Shown in pieces: positions 19,783-30,816 of a DNA stretch of 64,000 bases. The notes beneath the pieces are model-generated. The model worked only from the letters and a program-made list of their open reading frames with translations, had not been told where the DNA came from and did not search any database. Source of the stretch: Amyelois transitella (taxonomy: Eukaryota > Arthropoda > Insecta > Lepidoptera > Pyralidae); contig NC_083528.1 of the NCBI RefSeq assembly GCF_032362555.1, positions 3,410,001 through 3,474,000 on the forward strand. Reading direction: 5' to 3'. Made by a program: the position numbers and the translations under genes. Numbering within the stretch: position 1 is the stretch's first letter; each line of letters opens with the position of its first letter.

Positions 19783-22584
19783 TTGAAATGCTTATATATA
19801 AATGCTTGCAGTCTTGTCAAGAAAGGTAAACTGGATGAACTTAAATGCATAGCTGCCCAGATAGAACCGCATATAATTGTTGTGACTGAAACATGGATAA
19901 AAAATGAAACCGACGTCCAAAAACTCAACATTCCATGCTACACCCACTACAACAATTTCAGACAAAATCGCAAAGGAGGCGGTGTTTCAATCTTTGTTCA
20001 CAACAACTTAAAGCACAGGATGATTGAAGACCATTGTATAGCTGACAACAACCACTATCTTTGGATACATCTTGAAAAGCAGTCTCTGGACATCGGTGCT
20101 ATATACAACCCCAACAAGAAGAACGTTGACAACTTTCTTGAACTATATTCACAACAACTGGAAAAAAGGAAAAGAGCTTTGGTTTTTGGGGACTACAATT
20201 TTGACTTACTGGTACCTGACAAGGAAACTCGAAAATATAAAGATATTTTAAAAGAGAACAACTTTACGATAATAAACAAAGTCCACCGGAAGTACTCCAC
20301 GCGTGTAACAGAATCCACAAACACGATTATTGATCATGTATGCACTAACTTAAAAGACAACAATTTTAATTTTAGTCTTATTGAATCATCGATGTCCGAC
20401 CATCGACAAATATACTTAGAAGTTGAAAACCACTATAGTAAACCTGTTCAAAAAATTTATTACACAGCAGTAAACTATAAAAAGTTACACGACTCAGCAG
20501 AACACAATATAAGGAAAGACGAAAGCGCATATGAAATGTTGGAAGAAAGTATTCTAAAATGTCTATCTACAAGTAAAGTCACTAAATCTAAGTACCTAAA
20601 CCCACCACGTCAAGACTGGATTAAAAATGATATTATTCAAGACATCGACAAACGAAATGAAATTTGGCATAGATACAAAACAAATAAAGAAGACATAAAA
20701 CTAGAACAGGAATTTAAAGAAGCTAGAGCCAGAGTATATAAGAAAATTCAAACAACCAAAAAAACATACTACTTCAAGTTCTTTAAAAATCACATGAGCA
20801 AGCCTAAAAAAATGTGGAAAGCCATTCATGAATTAGCTAGTAACAACATCAAACATACAGCAGTACCGGACAAAGTCATCCTGAACTCGAAAATAATAAC
20901 GGATATGCAAGTAATTTGCAAGAGTTTCAATAGTTATTTTTCTACTGTAGGCTCAACACTTGCAAGCAAAATCCCAAACAAATACCAAAAAGTTGACCGA
21001 AACGATACACAATCACCGAACATAGTTAAAGCGACTGAGCTAACAAGTTTTGTGCCGGCAACCGTGGACGAAATTATTCAAATAATTAATGACTTAGACC
21101 CAAATACTAGTTCAGGCATAGATGGTATCAGCACCAAAATGATCAAATGCATTAAAAATATAATTGCCATCCCGCTCACCAATAGTATAAACAATTGTTT
21201 AAAAATGGGAGTCTTCCCGCAGTCTCTAAAAATTGCCAAAGTAACACCAATTTTTAAGAACGGTAATAAATCAGATCCGTGCAATTACCGTCCAATTTCA
21301 GTCTTACCAGTCATTTCTAAGATTTTTGAAAGAGTGATCTACTCTCGAATAGAGAAATACTTAAAATCAAAAGATTTTTTGTACAACAAACAATACGGGT
21401 TTAGACCAAAATCAAACACACTTTCAGCAACAATAGACCTTGTGACTAAAATAAAAAATAAAATCGATGAAAAACAAATAGTACTCGGTGTATTCATAGA
21501 TCTCAAGAAAGCGTTCGATACAATCAGCCACAAACTACTTCTTGCCAAATTGTCAAATCTCGGTATCACTGGTAAGGCACACGACATATTCAAATCATAT
21601 TTCCAAAACCGCAGGCAGATAGTGAAAATAGGACAACATCAAAGTACCCCAACTTTAATGACTTTCGGCATTCCTCAAGGCTCCATTTTGGGGCCTCTTT
21701 TATTTCTAATTTATGTCAATGACATAAAAAATTTGGGCCTTAAGGCTGACATATCTCTTTATGCAGACGACACTTGCTTATTTTATTATGGCCACTCATG
21801 TAAAACTTTAAAATTAAAAGCACAAAGAGATCTTAACAAATTAAACGATTGGTTTTTGTCGAATCTCCTCACTATTAATACTGAAAAAACTAATTTCGTT
21901 ATATTTGCTGCAAAAAACAAAAATCTCGACGATATAATAAAACTTAAAATAGATAATGATGAACTAAAACAAAAATCTAGCGAAAAATATCTTGGCATTA
22001 TCTTGGACCATTACCTCGATTTTAAACAACATATACATAAAATTAAGACTAAATTGACATCCTTGTCAGGTGCCGTTCGTGCGGTTTCGAACTGTCTTCC
22101 ACGTAAAATCAAATACATTATATATAATTCATTAATAAAACCACACATAGATTACCTAATAGAAATCTGGGGTACAGCCGCAAAATCTAATTTAGAACCA
22201 CTACAAAGAGCACAAAATAAATTTATTAAAACACTTTTTAACTATGATTATAATACGCCAACCATAAAAATATATACAGACACTAAAATAATGAACATAA
22301 ACCAGACATATAAGTACTACACATGCACGTTAATCTATAAAATTCTTAATAATAAAATACATACTGTTCTAACATTCCAAAAAAAAAGCCAAACCCAAAG
22401 AATGAAATTGCGTAATGCAAATCATTTGGTATCTCGCGCCCCGAGGACAAAATTTGGTTCAAAAAACATCCAGTTTGAAGGTGTGAGAATGTATAACCAA
22501 CTGCCTATAGAAATAAAAGAAGCAAATTCACTAGGTACTTTTAAAAGAAAATTAAAATCATATATCTTGGAAAATCAAAATTGA
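19783..22584 (+). CDS. LINE ORF2: endonuclease-reverse transcriptase, uninterrupted
   Basis: 933 aa without a break. The apurinic-type endonuclease occupies about residues 1-220, with VTETWIKN, GDYNFDLL and SDHRQIYLEV. The reverse transcriptase spans about 460-730: NYRPISVLPVISKIFERVI (from 501), FIDLKKAFDTISHKLL, GIPQGSILGPLLFLIYVNDI (from 629) and the catalytic YADD at 660-663. A C-terminal region with YNSLIKPHIDYLIEIWG and PLQRAQNKFIKTLF follows. Target-primed reverse transcription is the family's known activity. All key residues I can see are kept, so the copy is young. Confidence 0.95.
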   Translation: MKCLYINACSLVKKGKLDELKCIAAQIEPHIIVVTETWIKNETDVQKLNIPCYTHYNNFRQNRKGGGVSIFVHNNLKHRMIEDHCIADNNHYLWIHLEKQSLDIGAIYNPNKKNVDNFLELYSQQLEKRKRALVFGDYNFDLLVPDKETRKYKDILKENNFTIINKVHRKYSTRVTESTNTIIDHVCTNLKDNNFNFSLIESSMSDHRQIYLEVENHYSKPVQKIYYTAVNYKKLHDSAEHNIRKDESAYEMLEESILKCLSTSKVTKSKYLNPPRQDWIKNDIIQDIDKRNEIWHRYKTNKEDIKLEQEFKEARARVYKKIQTTKKTYYFKFFKNHMSKPKKMWKAIHELASNNIKHTAVPDKVILNSKIITDMQVICKSFNSYFSTVGSTLASKIPNKYQKVDRNDTQSPNIVKATELTSFVPATVDEIIQIINDLDPNTSSGIDGISTKMIKCIKNIIAIPLTNSINNCLKMGVFPQSLKIAKVTPIFKNGNKSDPCNYRPISVLPVISKIFERVIYSRIEKYLKSKDFLYNKQYGFRPKSNTLSATIDLVTKIKNKIDEKQIVLGVFIDLKKAFDTISHKLLLAKLSNLGITGKAHDIFKSYFQNRRQIVKIGQHQSTPTLMTFGIPQGSILGPLLFLIYVNDIKNLGLKADISLYADDTCLFYYGHSCKTLKLKAQRDLNKLNDWFLSNLLTINTEKTNFVIFAAKNKNLDDIIKLKIDNDELKQKSSEKYLGIILDHYLDFKQHIHKIKTKLTSLSGAVRAVSNCLPRKIKYIIYNSLIKPHIDYLIEIWGTAAKSNLEPLQRAQNKFIKTLFNYDYNTPTIKIYTDTKIMNINQTYKYYTCTLIYKILNNKIHTVLTFQKKSQTQRMKLRNANHLVSRAPRTKFGSKNIQFEGVRMYNQLPIEIKEANSLGTFKRKLKSYILENQN

Positions 22585-22640
22585 ATAAATTGAATAAAGG
22601 TATATTTAAAAACAATATTGTAATAAATAAACGTACTTTA

Positions 22641-23215
22641 TTTAGATAAATGAAGAAAAACAAAATACTTAATTAAATAAAGTCAAATATATAACATAAC
22701 ACTATAAACATTTATATTAAATTCACAAATAATAAAATAGTAGTAACAACCAAATATACATTCTACTATTAACTCGCTACTTATCCGCTAATCGCCTGCG
22801 TCTATGATCGCAACCTTAATAAACATCAGCAGCGTAAACGCGTGAAGTACCCTCACTCCTGCGCTGCGTACCGGTTGCCGGTATTACTTACTACGGCAAT
22901 CTACCCTACTTATAAAATGGCTTGTAATTTTTGTTTTATTTTCGAAACTTATGTCAATATCTTTTATTGTTAACTTGCGACTTATATACGTATATGTACT
23001 TAGCTCGCCGTCACATTAATTACTGTAAGTAGTTAGTATTATTATTTCTCTGTAAGTGAATGAAATGTAATTATTCTTTTTGAGAAATAAATAAATCTTT
23101 AACCGTAATAAATGAAAATCAATATTAAATGGATAAGTTTATTTTTTTACAGTAGTAGTATTCATACAGAACCCTCACTATCAGTCTTATTTCTAAGTAC
23201 AAAGAATTGACAATG
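22641..23215. other. Spacer between LINE and first transporter
   Basis: No gene. AT-rich, with a GC-richer patch at about 22780-22910 that I do not recognise. It contains the 3' flank of the minus-strand transporter gene. Confidence 0.45.
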
Positions 23216-25743
23216 TTAGATTTTAGTTTGCTCTGATGATGCTCTGTCTATTGATATTTCTTGTTCTTTTTGTTTGTTTAAACTGTCTTCAATTTCTTGC
23301 AACGTTTTACCATTGGTTTCTGGCAACACAAAGTACAATATCACAGTGCTAACTGCAGTTATCGATGCACACATAAGATAAAATACGGATATACCAAAAG
23401 TATCGATAATTCCGGGAGCTATTTTCACAATAATAAAAAGTAACAGAAATGACATACTTGATGTTGCTGCCGAACCTAACCCTCGTACTGAACTTGGATA
23501 CATTTCACTAGTGAAAGACCATCCAGTACTTATTAATGTAACAGAAAAATATATATACAAAACTAAAGACATTAAACCAAACCACAGTAAGTTTGAAGTT
23601 TCGAAATATAAATATGATGCCAGGCAAAATATGCAGACAGTGGTTATAATACTACATAATAAATATAGAAACCGTCTGGGAACATGTTTTACAGTACAAA
23701 AAACTGTCCCAGTTCCACCTACCCTAAGTGCGTCAACAAGCATCATTATTGAGAAATTATCAACATTATCAGAAAATGTACTTTTTATTATATCTGCAGC
23801 GTAAAAATTTAAAACATTTGTGCCACAAAATTGAGCTTCAGCAAAAATAACAAAACATATTGCAAATGGCCCTAGGAATGCTTTACTAAAAACTACTTTA
23901 AATGTATCTTTAATATTAAGATCCTGAGATTTTATTTTTTGCTTATTTATTACAATACTTAATTCATTATTGGCTGCTTCAGTTTTTTCTCTAAACCAGT
24001 AAAAAATGTTAGAGCCCTCATTAGTTTTTCCCTTTGAAATTAACCATAAAGGGCTTTCTTTTAAATACAAGAGAATAACTACAGCTAACAAATTAGGTAC
24101 ACAGAAGACAATCGAAGCAGTTTTCCAATATAAATATGTTCCTACAGAGTGAGCTATAAGAACTCCTATATTTGATGATAGTGATGTTGAAACCAGTAAC
24201 ATGGATCTGTGTTTTGGATCTGACACTTCGCTTATGTAGACAATAGACATTGGTCTGAAAGCACCGGAGCATATACCAGTTATAGCTCTTCCTATCAATA
24301 ACAGGCTTACACTTTTAGAGAAGGCCATGAGGAGCCAGGAGAAAACGAAAGGGATTGCCAGGAAGATGAGGCCAACTCTTCGTCCGAATCTGTCTATTAT
24401 GGATCCTGCGATGATGCAGCCCAAGGCCATACATAACGCAGTGATGGACGCTGAAATAAAAAAAAAACAAAGTCTTATTTACAGACTCTTAAGAATAACT
24501 TTACGATTGTGATGATAGAATTTTAAATTGTTGACTACCCATTAGCAGTTTCGATCTGCATATACGATTTGCAATTGGCATTAAAATGATTTAGAAGTAA
24601 CATTATCTATTCCTATAACTATGTTGTACAAAAGCTTTAACAACAGTTAGGGCAGAATAGCATTATAAAGAATCTATGGAAACCTTACTCTACCTAAACT
24701 AGCTCTCATCTTTGCGTGTTCACGGTTGCACCACTCAGAGCAATGGTTCGAGACCCGGGTTCCCGCCTTTCGACTTTTCTCTCTCCTCTTTGTCCAGATT
24801 TCGTCCTGTCCTGAGGAAAACCTTACTTCATTCTTCAACCTTACTTAACTCCTTATGTGTGTGTCTATGTTTCAAATTTAAATTTAAAGATGTTTTGCAA
24901 TCACAATTATGTATCTTATAGCTTCTAGAACTCGAAACAGGAATTTTGGTTACTGCTTTTAAATTTCAAATCGCCATTCATGCATGTTCTCCCTACATCG
25001 ACAATTTAGTTGCGCATACGATTATTATTGTTCTCAAAACCCAAGCATGTGTTTTTTACAAGGTCACATTTGAAACGGGATTTGTAGTCATTCATTTTAT
25101 GAGCATTTCTTTTATGCTTGTACCCAAATTATCACCGAAGACCGCATAAAAACTTACCGATCCAAGAGTCATATTTTGCATCATAGACGATGGTATGGTC
25201 TTCTTTAAGCTGGGGCAGCAGAACTGCACTGTGACCAAAGACAATGCCCGCACTCAAGCCATGGAGGCTGGTGGCTATCGCTGCCAAAACCTGAAATTTA
25301 TGGATTTTTTTGTGAATGTTCTGGTCAAGGCTACCCAAAGTCACCAAGAGAGTGATGAATATGGATGAAGTAAAAGAAGTAAGTATGTAGAGATGTAATG
25401 TCTGCTAGAGTCCCACCAGGAAAATATTTGTATGTATTTTGTGGTTTGCGAAGTATCAGTTGAAACTTTTATAAGTTTTTTTGTGTAACAACCGTTTTCG
25501 TAATGAAATAAGAGATATCATTATGTATAATTTTTTTGTTGTTAATAATTATAAAAATAACTTTTTTTTCTAATTAGAAAAGCATTTTTAATGAAATGAC
25601 GTATGATATTTGCTTAACTTTATTTCATAACATAAAGAAATGGATTATGTATGTTAATCGCCTAACAACATTTACAAGATAAACATTTATAAAATACTTA
25701 CCTGTCTAAATAAATGAACGGAAACACGACCTGGTTTTTTCAT
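23216..25743 (-). CDS. Tret1-like: Tret1-like facilitated trehalose/sugar transporter A, three exons
   Basis: Exons on the minus strand: 25702-25743 (MKKPGRVSVHLFRQ), 25158-25290 and 23216-24450, joined by GT/AG with consistent phase to 469 aa. This is the usual length for insect sugar porters of the major facilitator superfamily (12 transmembrane helices). Signatures are DRFGRR after TM2 (residues 78-83), ESPLWL before the central loop, QFCGTNVLNFYA in TM7, SEMYPSSVRG and PETNGKTLQEIE at the C-terminus. The family moves trehalose or other sugars down their gradient across the plasma membrane. The substrate here is not proven, because Tret1-like families are large. It is paralogous to genes B and C, which lie in tandem. 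Confidence 0.93.
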
Positions 25744-26204
25744 TTCAGCTCATTACAATTTCACTTTAAACACATTAAACAAAAAAACACACCTGAATGA
25801 TTCTCCTGTTTTATAGACTACTGAATTATAATGAAATGATAGAATTATTTACTTAGTAGTTACGCGATTTGGTAAAGAGAGTCGCGCACTACGTCGGTGG
25901 TTTAATCAAGTTATTAATTAATATTATATCGTATATCTTTAAAACATCATTTAGAACGTTAGATAATTTGGAGAAGTTTATATTTTCTTGATACGGGTCA
26001 GATTGACCACAATTCTTCGAAGTGACGCCTTAATGATTGTCCACGCAATGTTTGTGTATTAGATTCTCGTCTTTTAAAACAAAACAACACAAAATATTTA
26101 ATTTTTTTTTTCTTATAATAATAATAAAAAAAATTACATGACGTAACAAATAGTGTGTGTTAGTGCTTGTCAAACAATTATTTACACCGGCAGGTCTGAT
26201 CAGA

Positions 26205-26345
26205 GAATACACACATACATAGAGTCACGACTTTATCCCTTGCGGGGTAGATAGAGCCAGAAGTCTCGAAAAACTGAAAGGCTACGTTCAGCTATTTGGC
26301 TTAATGATAGCATATTTGTGCCGGGAACCACACGGCTGTGGGTGA
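26205..26345 (+). repeat. GTAGACAGAGCC-family repeat with internal deletion
   Basis: Starts CATACATAGAGTCACGAC, includes CCCTTGCGGGGTAGATAGAG, then passes directly from TTAATGATAG to GTGCCGGGAACCACACGGC. The middle of the family consensus seen at 55835-56075 is therefore missing. Confidence 0.6.
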
Positions 26346-26418
26346 TCAGAGGATATAGTACAGTTTTTCAGTATACGTCGCGTATTATACTATTCATCCT
26401 CTGCATTATACCTTGCCA

Positions 26419-26656
26419 TCTATACTAATATTATAACGCTGAAGAGTTTGTTTGTTTGAACGCGCTAATCTCAGGAACTACTGAATAGATCATTTATCGA
26501 GGAAGGCTTTAGGCGACATAACATCACGCTGCAATTATAAGGAGCAAAGAAATAAAAGAATATGTGAAAAAAACAGGGAAAAATTATTCATCCTTGAGTG
26601 CTTCAATGATGTCAAAAATAACTGTTCCACGCGGACGAAGTCGCGGGCATAGCTAG
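26419..26656 (+). mobile_element. Short complete non-autonomous Helitron
   Basis: 238 bp from A|TCTATACTAATATTATAAC to CATAGCTAG|T. It has the lepidopteran body (GTTTGTTTGAACGCGCTAAT, TCAGGAACTACTG) and a 3'-terminal hairpin region (CGCGGACGAAGTCGCGGG) just before CTAG. Both ends and the A/T target agree with Helitron transposition. It is non-coding. Confidence 0.8.
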
Positions 26657-27197
26657 TTGATAATAAAATGAGACTAAACATGTCTGATACATTCAACAGC
26701 ACTTCAACTAACCAAATTTAATTTAGCAATTATTACCGTATCATTGGAGTTTCTACAATCCACAGTCCACAGTCTTATCGTTAAATAAATATAAAAATAG
26801 AAGATTTGCAATATGTTCTAGAAATTTTAAACAACGATTGGTCTTTCTATTATAAAACTAGAGGCTTGAAAACATTGCAAATTAAAGCGAACACTATATG
26901 AATGTGTGCACAGATGTTCTCGCTCAATAACAGGGCTTGGCTTATGGCAAGAGTAAAAAATGTCGGCTTTCGTTTAAGATAGGCATTCAATTATTAGCTC
27001 TGAAAATTCATTCATTAGACATTTGAGAGACACTTGATACCTCAAAATTTTGGAGTGTATGAACAGCGGGTCTACAAGAAAACAACAAACATTTTATACT
27101 ATTAAAGACTTAGGCTTTTTCTGTAGTTTTCTTTTTATATAGTTTTCCATGTAATAAATTAATCTTGTATGTTACTGCTTTAAAGAAATTAATTTAC

Positions 27198-29792
27198 TCA
27201 AAGTTTACTTTGCTCAAATGGCAAATCCTGATGGTTTTCTTTACCGTGAATTGATGAGCCCAGTTGTTTTTCCTTATTCAAACTGTTCTCGATTTCTTGC
27301 AAAGTTTTTCCATTGGTTTCTGGCAAAACAAAAAATAAAATTACAGTACAAACTGTAGTTATACATCCACACGTAATGTAAAATGCCAAAATACCATAAC
27401 TATCTATTAGACCTGGTACTACTTTAATAATAATAAATAATAATAGAAAAGACATACTTGACGCTATTGATGATCCGAGACCTCTTACTGAGCTTGGATA
27501 TAGCTCACTCGGGTAAGACCATGCTGTACTTACTAATGTTACAGAAAAAAATATAAACAAAACTAATGACACCAAACCAAACCACAATAAATTTGAAGTT
27601 TGAAGGTATAAATATGATGTCAGGCAAAATATACAGACAGCGGTCATAACACTGCATAAGAAATAAAGCACACGTCTAGGTACAAATTTTACAGTACAGA
27701 AAACTGCACCCGTCCCAAATAACCTAAGGGCATCAATAATCATCATTAACAAGAAACTGTCAACATTATCAGAAAAAGTACTTTTTATTAGGTATAGAGC
27801 ATAAAAATTTAATACGTGTGTACCACAAAACTGTACCTCAGTAAAGATTACAAAACATATTGCCAACGGCACCAGAAATGCTTTACTAAGTATAACTTTG
27901 AATATATCTTTAATGTTAAGATCCTGAGACTTATTTTTCTGCTTATTTAATACAGCCTTCAACTCATTATCAGCAGCTTCAGTTTTAGCTCGGAACCAGT
28001 AAAAATTGACGCAACCTTCATCAGATTTTCCCTTTGTAATTAACCACAAAGGACTTTCTTTTAAACACAAAAGAATTACTACTGCTAACAAAATAGGTAC
28101 ACAAAAAACAATTATAGCAGTTTTCCAATAAAGATATACTCCAACAGAATGGCACAGTAGGATTCCTATATTTGTTGATAATGATGTCGAAACTAGTAAC
28201 ATGGATCTGTGTTTTGGATCTGATACTTCGCTTATGTAGACGATAGACATTGGTCTAAAAGCACCGGTAGATACACCTGTTACAGCTCTTCCTAGTAACA
28301 AGAGGTTTACATTACAACTCAATCCCATGACAATCCATCCCAAGACGAAAGGAATGGAGAAAAAGATGAGACCTACTCTTCTTCCAAATCTATCTATAAT
28401 GGATCCTGCGATGAGACAGCCGAGAACCATGGATAGCGGACTGATAGAGGCTGAAATATAAATGTCAAATTTAATTATGACATAAATCAAAATTATTAAA
28501 TTTAACACAAAATACCTCACCGCCGTAGGAGGTGGTTGGAGTTATACTCTATTCATTACTTAATAGATGCATGTTTTTTGTGGCTATAGGATAGAGAAAA
28601 GAGCTTTAGAGTTGTGGTTATATTCTATGGGAGGCAGAATCTTCGTTACATGCAATACACATTACCATTACTACAATGTCGCATAAAAGCCACTTACCAA
28701 TCCAAGAGTCGTACGCAGCATCATAGAGGATAGTCTGGTCTTCTTTGAGCTGGGGCAGTAGAACAGCACTATGTCCGAAGACTGTGCCAGCACTCAGACT
28801 ATGGAGGCTAGTTGCTGTTGCTGCCAATACCTTGAAATTTTTAATTTTTCTTTAATGGTCACACTACATCATAACAAGCTTCATATCCTGAACTAAGACC
28901 TGTTTCACTCAATACAGGATAGAACCATAGATGGTCCAGGGCGTACCCTGGGCTCCTCTCCGGAGTGGTGAGGAGTCTATAACCAGAAGGAAGAAGATAT
29001 CTTATCGACTCTAATGGACTGATCAAATGAAGGTAAAGGCTGGCGAGATGAGGTGGCAGGACAGGTCAAAACGGAAAACCTTCTGGCAATCGGAGCTGAC
29101 AAGGAAGCAATCGGAGATTAAGACTTATTAAATGTTGCGAAGTCATTAGATATGTTAGTTACCCTCGCTTATAATATTTACTCATTATCCTTCTGATGCA
29201 CTAGCGCTATTCCCGGTTGCATCCTCACCTTTCTTGAGAGAAGCCTGAGGCGATCCCGCCTATGAAAGTAGATTAATCAGGTTTTTTACATGACGAGACT
29301 TTTGTTTCCTCTCCGCCACCTTATATTGGTTACACATCCATTTGCCTGAATGTGCGTTCCGTTCTCTCGCCGAATAGCAATATAAACGTACGTTAATTTA
29401 CCAAGCGAGAGAAATTATTTGTGTGTATGTTTACAACGCAATAACTTTCGAACAGATAGTTTGGTTTTGATGAAATTTAAAAACTATGTATGTAGGATTT
29501 ATCAATTTCTAAGTTCGTTGAGATTCAAAATCGGTTATGTCGTTTTTGAGATATTCACCATTTTGAAAAATGTTTGTTCACGAGTTCTAAATTCGCAGCA
29601 AAGAAAGACTAATTACGACATGACCGGTATGAAGCAAACTTTGCCCTTTAAAATAGGCATGCTTTTCTAGACACAAAGCTCAATAAATTTTAAAATAAAT
29701 AGATATTAGCCACTCGACCGCCAAAGCAATGGCTAATTATATTTACTAACCTGTCGAAAAACATGTACAGAAATAAATCCAGGACACTTCAT
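27198..29792 (-). CDS. Tret1-like: Tret1-like facilitated trehalose/sugar transporter B, three exons
   Basis: Exons on the minus strand: 29751-29792 (MKCPGFISVHVFRQ), 28698-28830 and 27198-28450, giving 475 aa. Exons 1 and 2 have exactly the lengths of transporter A (42 and 133 nt), and the phases match. Signatures are DRFGRR, VSDPKHRSMLLVSTSLS (shared with A), ESPLWLI, QFCGTHVLNFYA, SELYPSSVRGLG and PETNGKTLQEIE. The first donor is GTTAGT-like rather than GTAAGT, and the exon 2 acceptor is TTTCAAG, so both are slightly atypical. A and B are close paralogues from a tandem duplication. They are presumably multi-pass plasma-membrane proteins; the sugar substrate is inferred. Confidence 0.93.
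28900..29350. repeat. Degraded interspersed repeats in intron 1 of transporter B
   Basis: CCTGGGCTCCTCTCCGGAGT at about 28950 recurs in reverse at 55265-55350. TATTGGTTACACATCCATTT with CCTGAATGTGC near 29320-29350 belongs to the ACACATCCAGTTGCCTGAAT family. Both look like old non-LTR or SINE fragments. Confidence 0.4.
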
Positions 29793-30816
29793 TTTACAGT
29801 TAGTTTTTAATTTACTTCAGTTAATTTTCAATACATGACAACATCACTTGCGTTCAGACTTGAAATAATAAACCTATAGAATTGTGTAAAAATAACTCAA
29901 TCTATTTACTTAAACGCGTGACGCGTAAAAACACGGAATGTACTCGTAGCACGGGGTCCACACAAGTCACATTGTATAACTTTAGTTCAAGAGATACATA
30001 ATGCTTAATACATTATACATATTTCCCCAAAGGTGAGACAAAGACTACAACTTTCTACTTGCTGTTATCCCTCAATTCTTTTTTTATCCGCATTCATCAA
30101 ATTGTTTTTGATGAATGCGAAATTTAATTTAATGATACATACATACGTAAAATAACTCCTTTTTCCCGGATTGGTAAGCAGGGACTACATCTTCTCACTT
30201 GCCACGATCCGTTCATTATTCTTTCGCTTCATCCACATTCATAACTCTTTTGTTGCAAACTCGGCGATTTCGGTTTCTGTTGAAACTGAATTGATTTACG
30301 TCCTACATATGGAGAATTTGTACAACTTTATGTTTTTTTTGTTTTTTTGTTAAGGTTCCATCTGATTTTAGTAGATTTAGTAGGTACATTTAAGAACGTT
30401 CAACAACTATCATCATCACCTCATCTGTGGTAAGTAAAATAAAATATAATTATTTTAATGTTTTCATAACAGAATCTTTATAACAATAAAACTACAAAAC
30501 AATGCAGGGCAATAATCTTATTATTATTTTTAAAGATCCAATCCAAATGCACCAAGAAAATTCAACAAAAGCAATAGTTCTGTTACTATCGTCACTTTTG
30601 AAATGGAATGTAATACTTAAAGTCAACATTGCATTCTAAATAAAAACAACTATTTCTTACATCTTTATATATCTTCACATTCTTTCATTGGTTCACAAAT
30701 AATTTTACAATTAATCTCGTAAGTTAACTAGTGCAAAATCAACTTTACAAAATTAAAATTTCATCTCTTTCTCTCTTGTATTTAGCCAAACTTTATCATA
30801 TTTATTCTACATGAAA
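29793..30816. other. Spacer between transporters B and C
   Basis: No gene. It contains a degraded LINE 3' tail at about 30130-30290 (minus) and a perfect 13-bp hairpin (CGCATTCATCAAA, 30089-30101 against 30107-30119, 5-nt loop). The rest is AT-rich. Confidence 0.5.
30130..30290 (-). repeat. LINE 3'-tail copy (TTTCCCGG / GGCAAGTGG family)
   Basis: Same family as the LINE ending near 62395. It begins with ATACATACATACGTAAAATA, continues with CTTGCCACGATCCGTTC and runs to CATCCACATTCATAACTC. It is a truncated, degraded copy. Confidence 0.55.

Larger units (their letters stand above)
18900..22640 (+). mobile_element. LINE (non-LTR retrotransposon), CR1/Jockey-like group, nearly full length
   Basis: Two consecutive ORFs lie in the order ORF1 (nucleic-acid binding) then ORF2 (endonuclease-reverse transcriptase). 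The A-rich 3' end comes after 22584. ORF1 lacks an ATG at its expected beginning, so the copy is slightly 5' truncated. Clade assignment is by general RT resemblance only. Insertion-site duplications were not found. Confidence 0.85.
25744..27197. other. Spacer between transporters A and B with repeats
   Basis: No gene. It holds a GTAGACAGAGCC-family repeat (26205-26345, with an internal deletion) and a complete short Helitron (26419-26656). The remainder is AT-rich. Confidence 0.5.
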
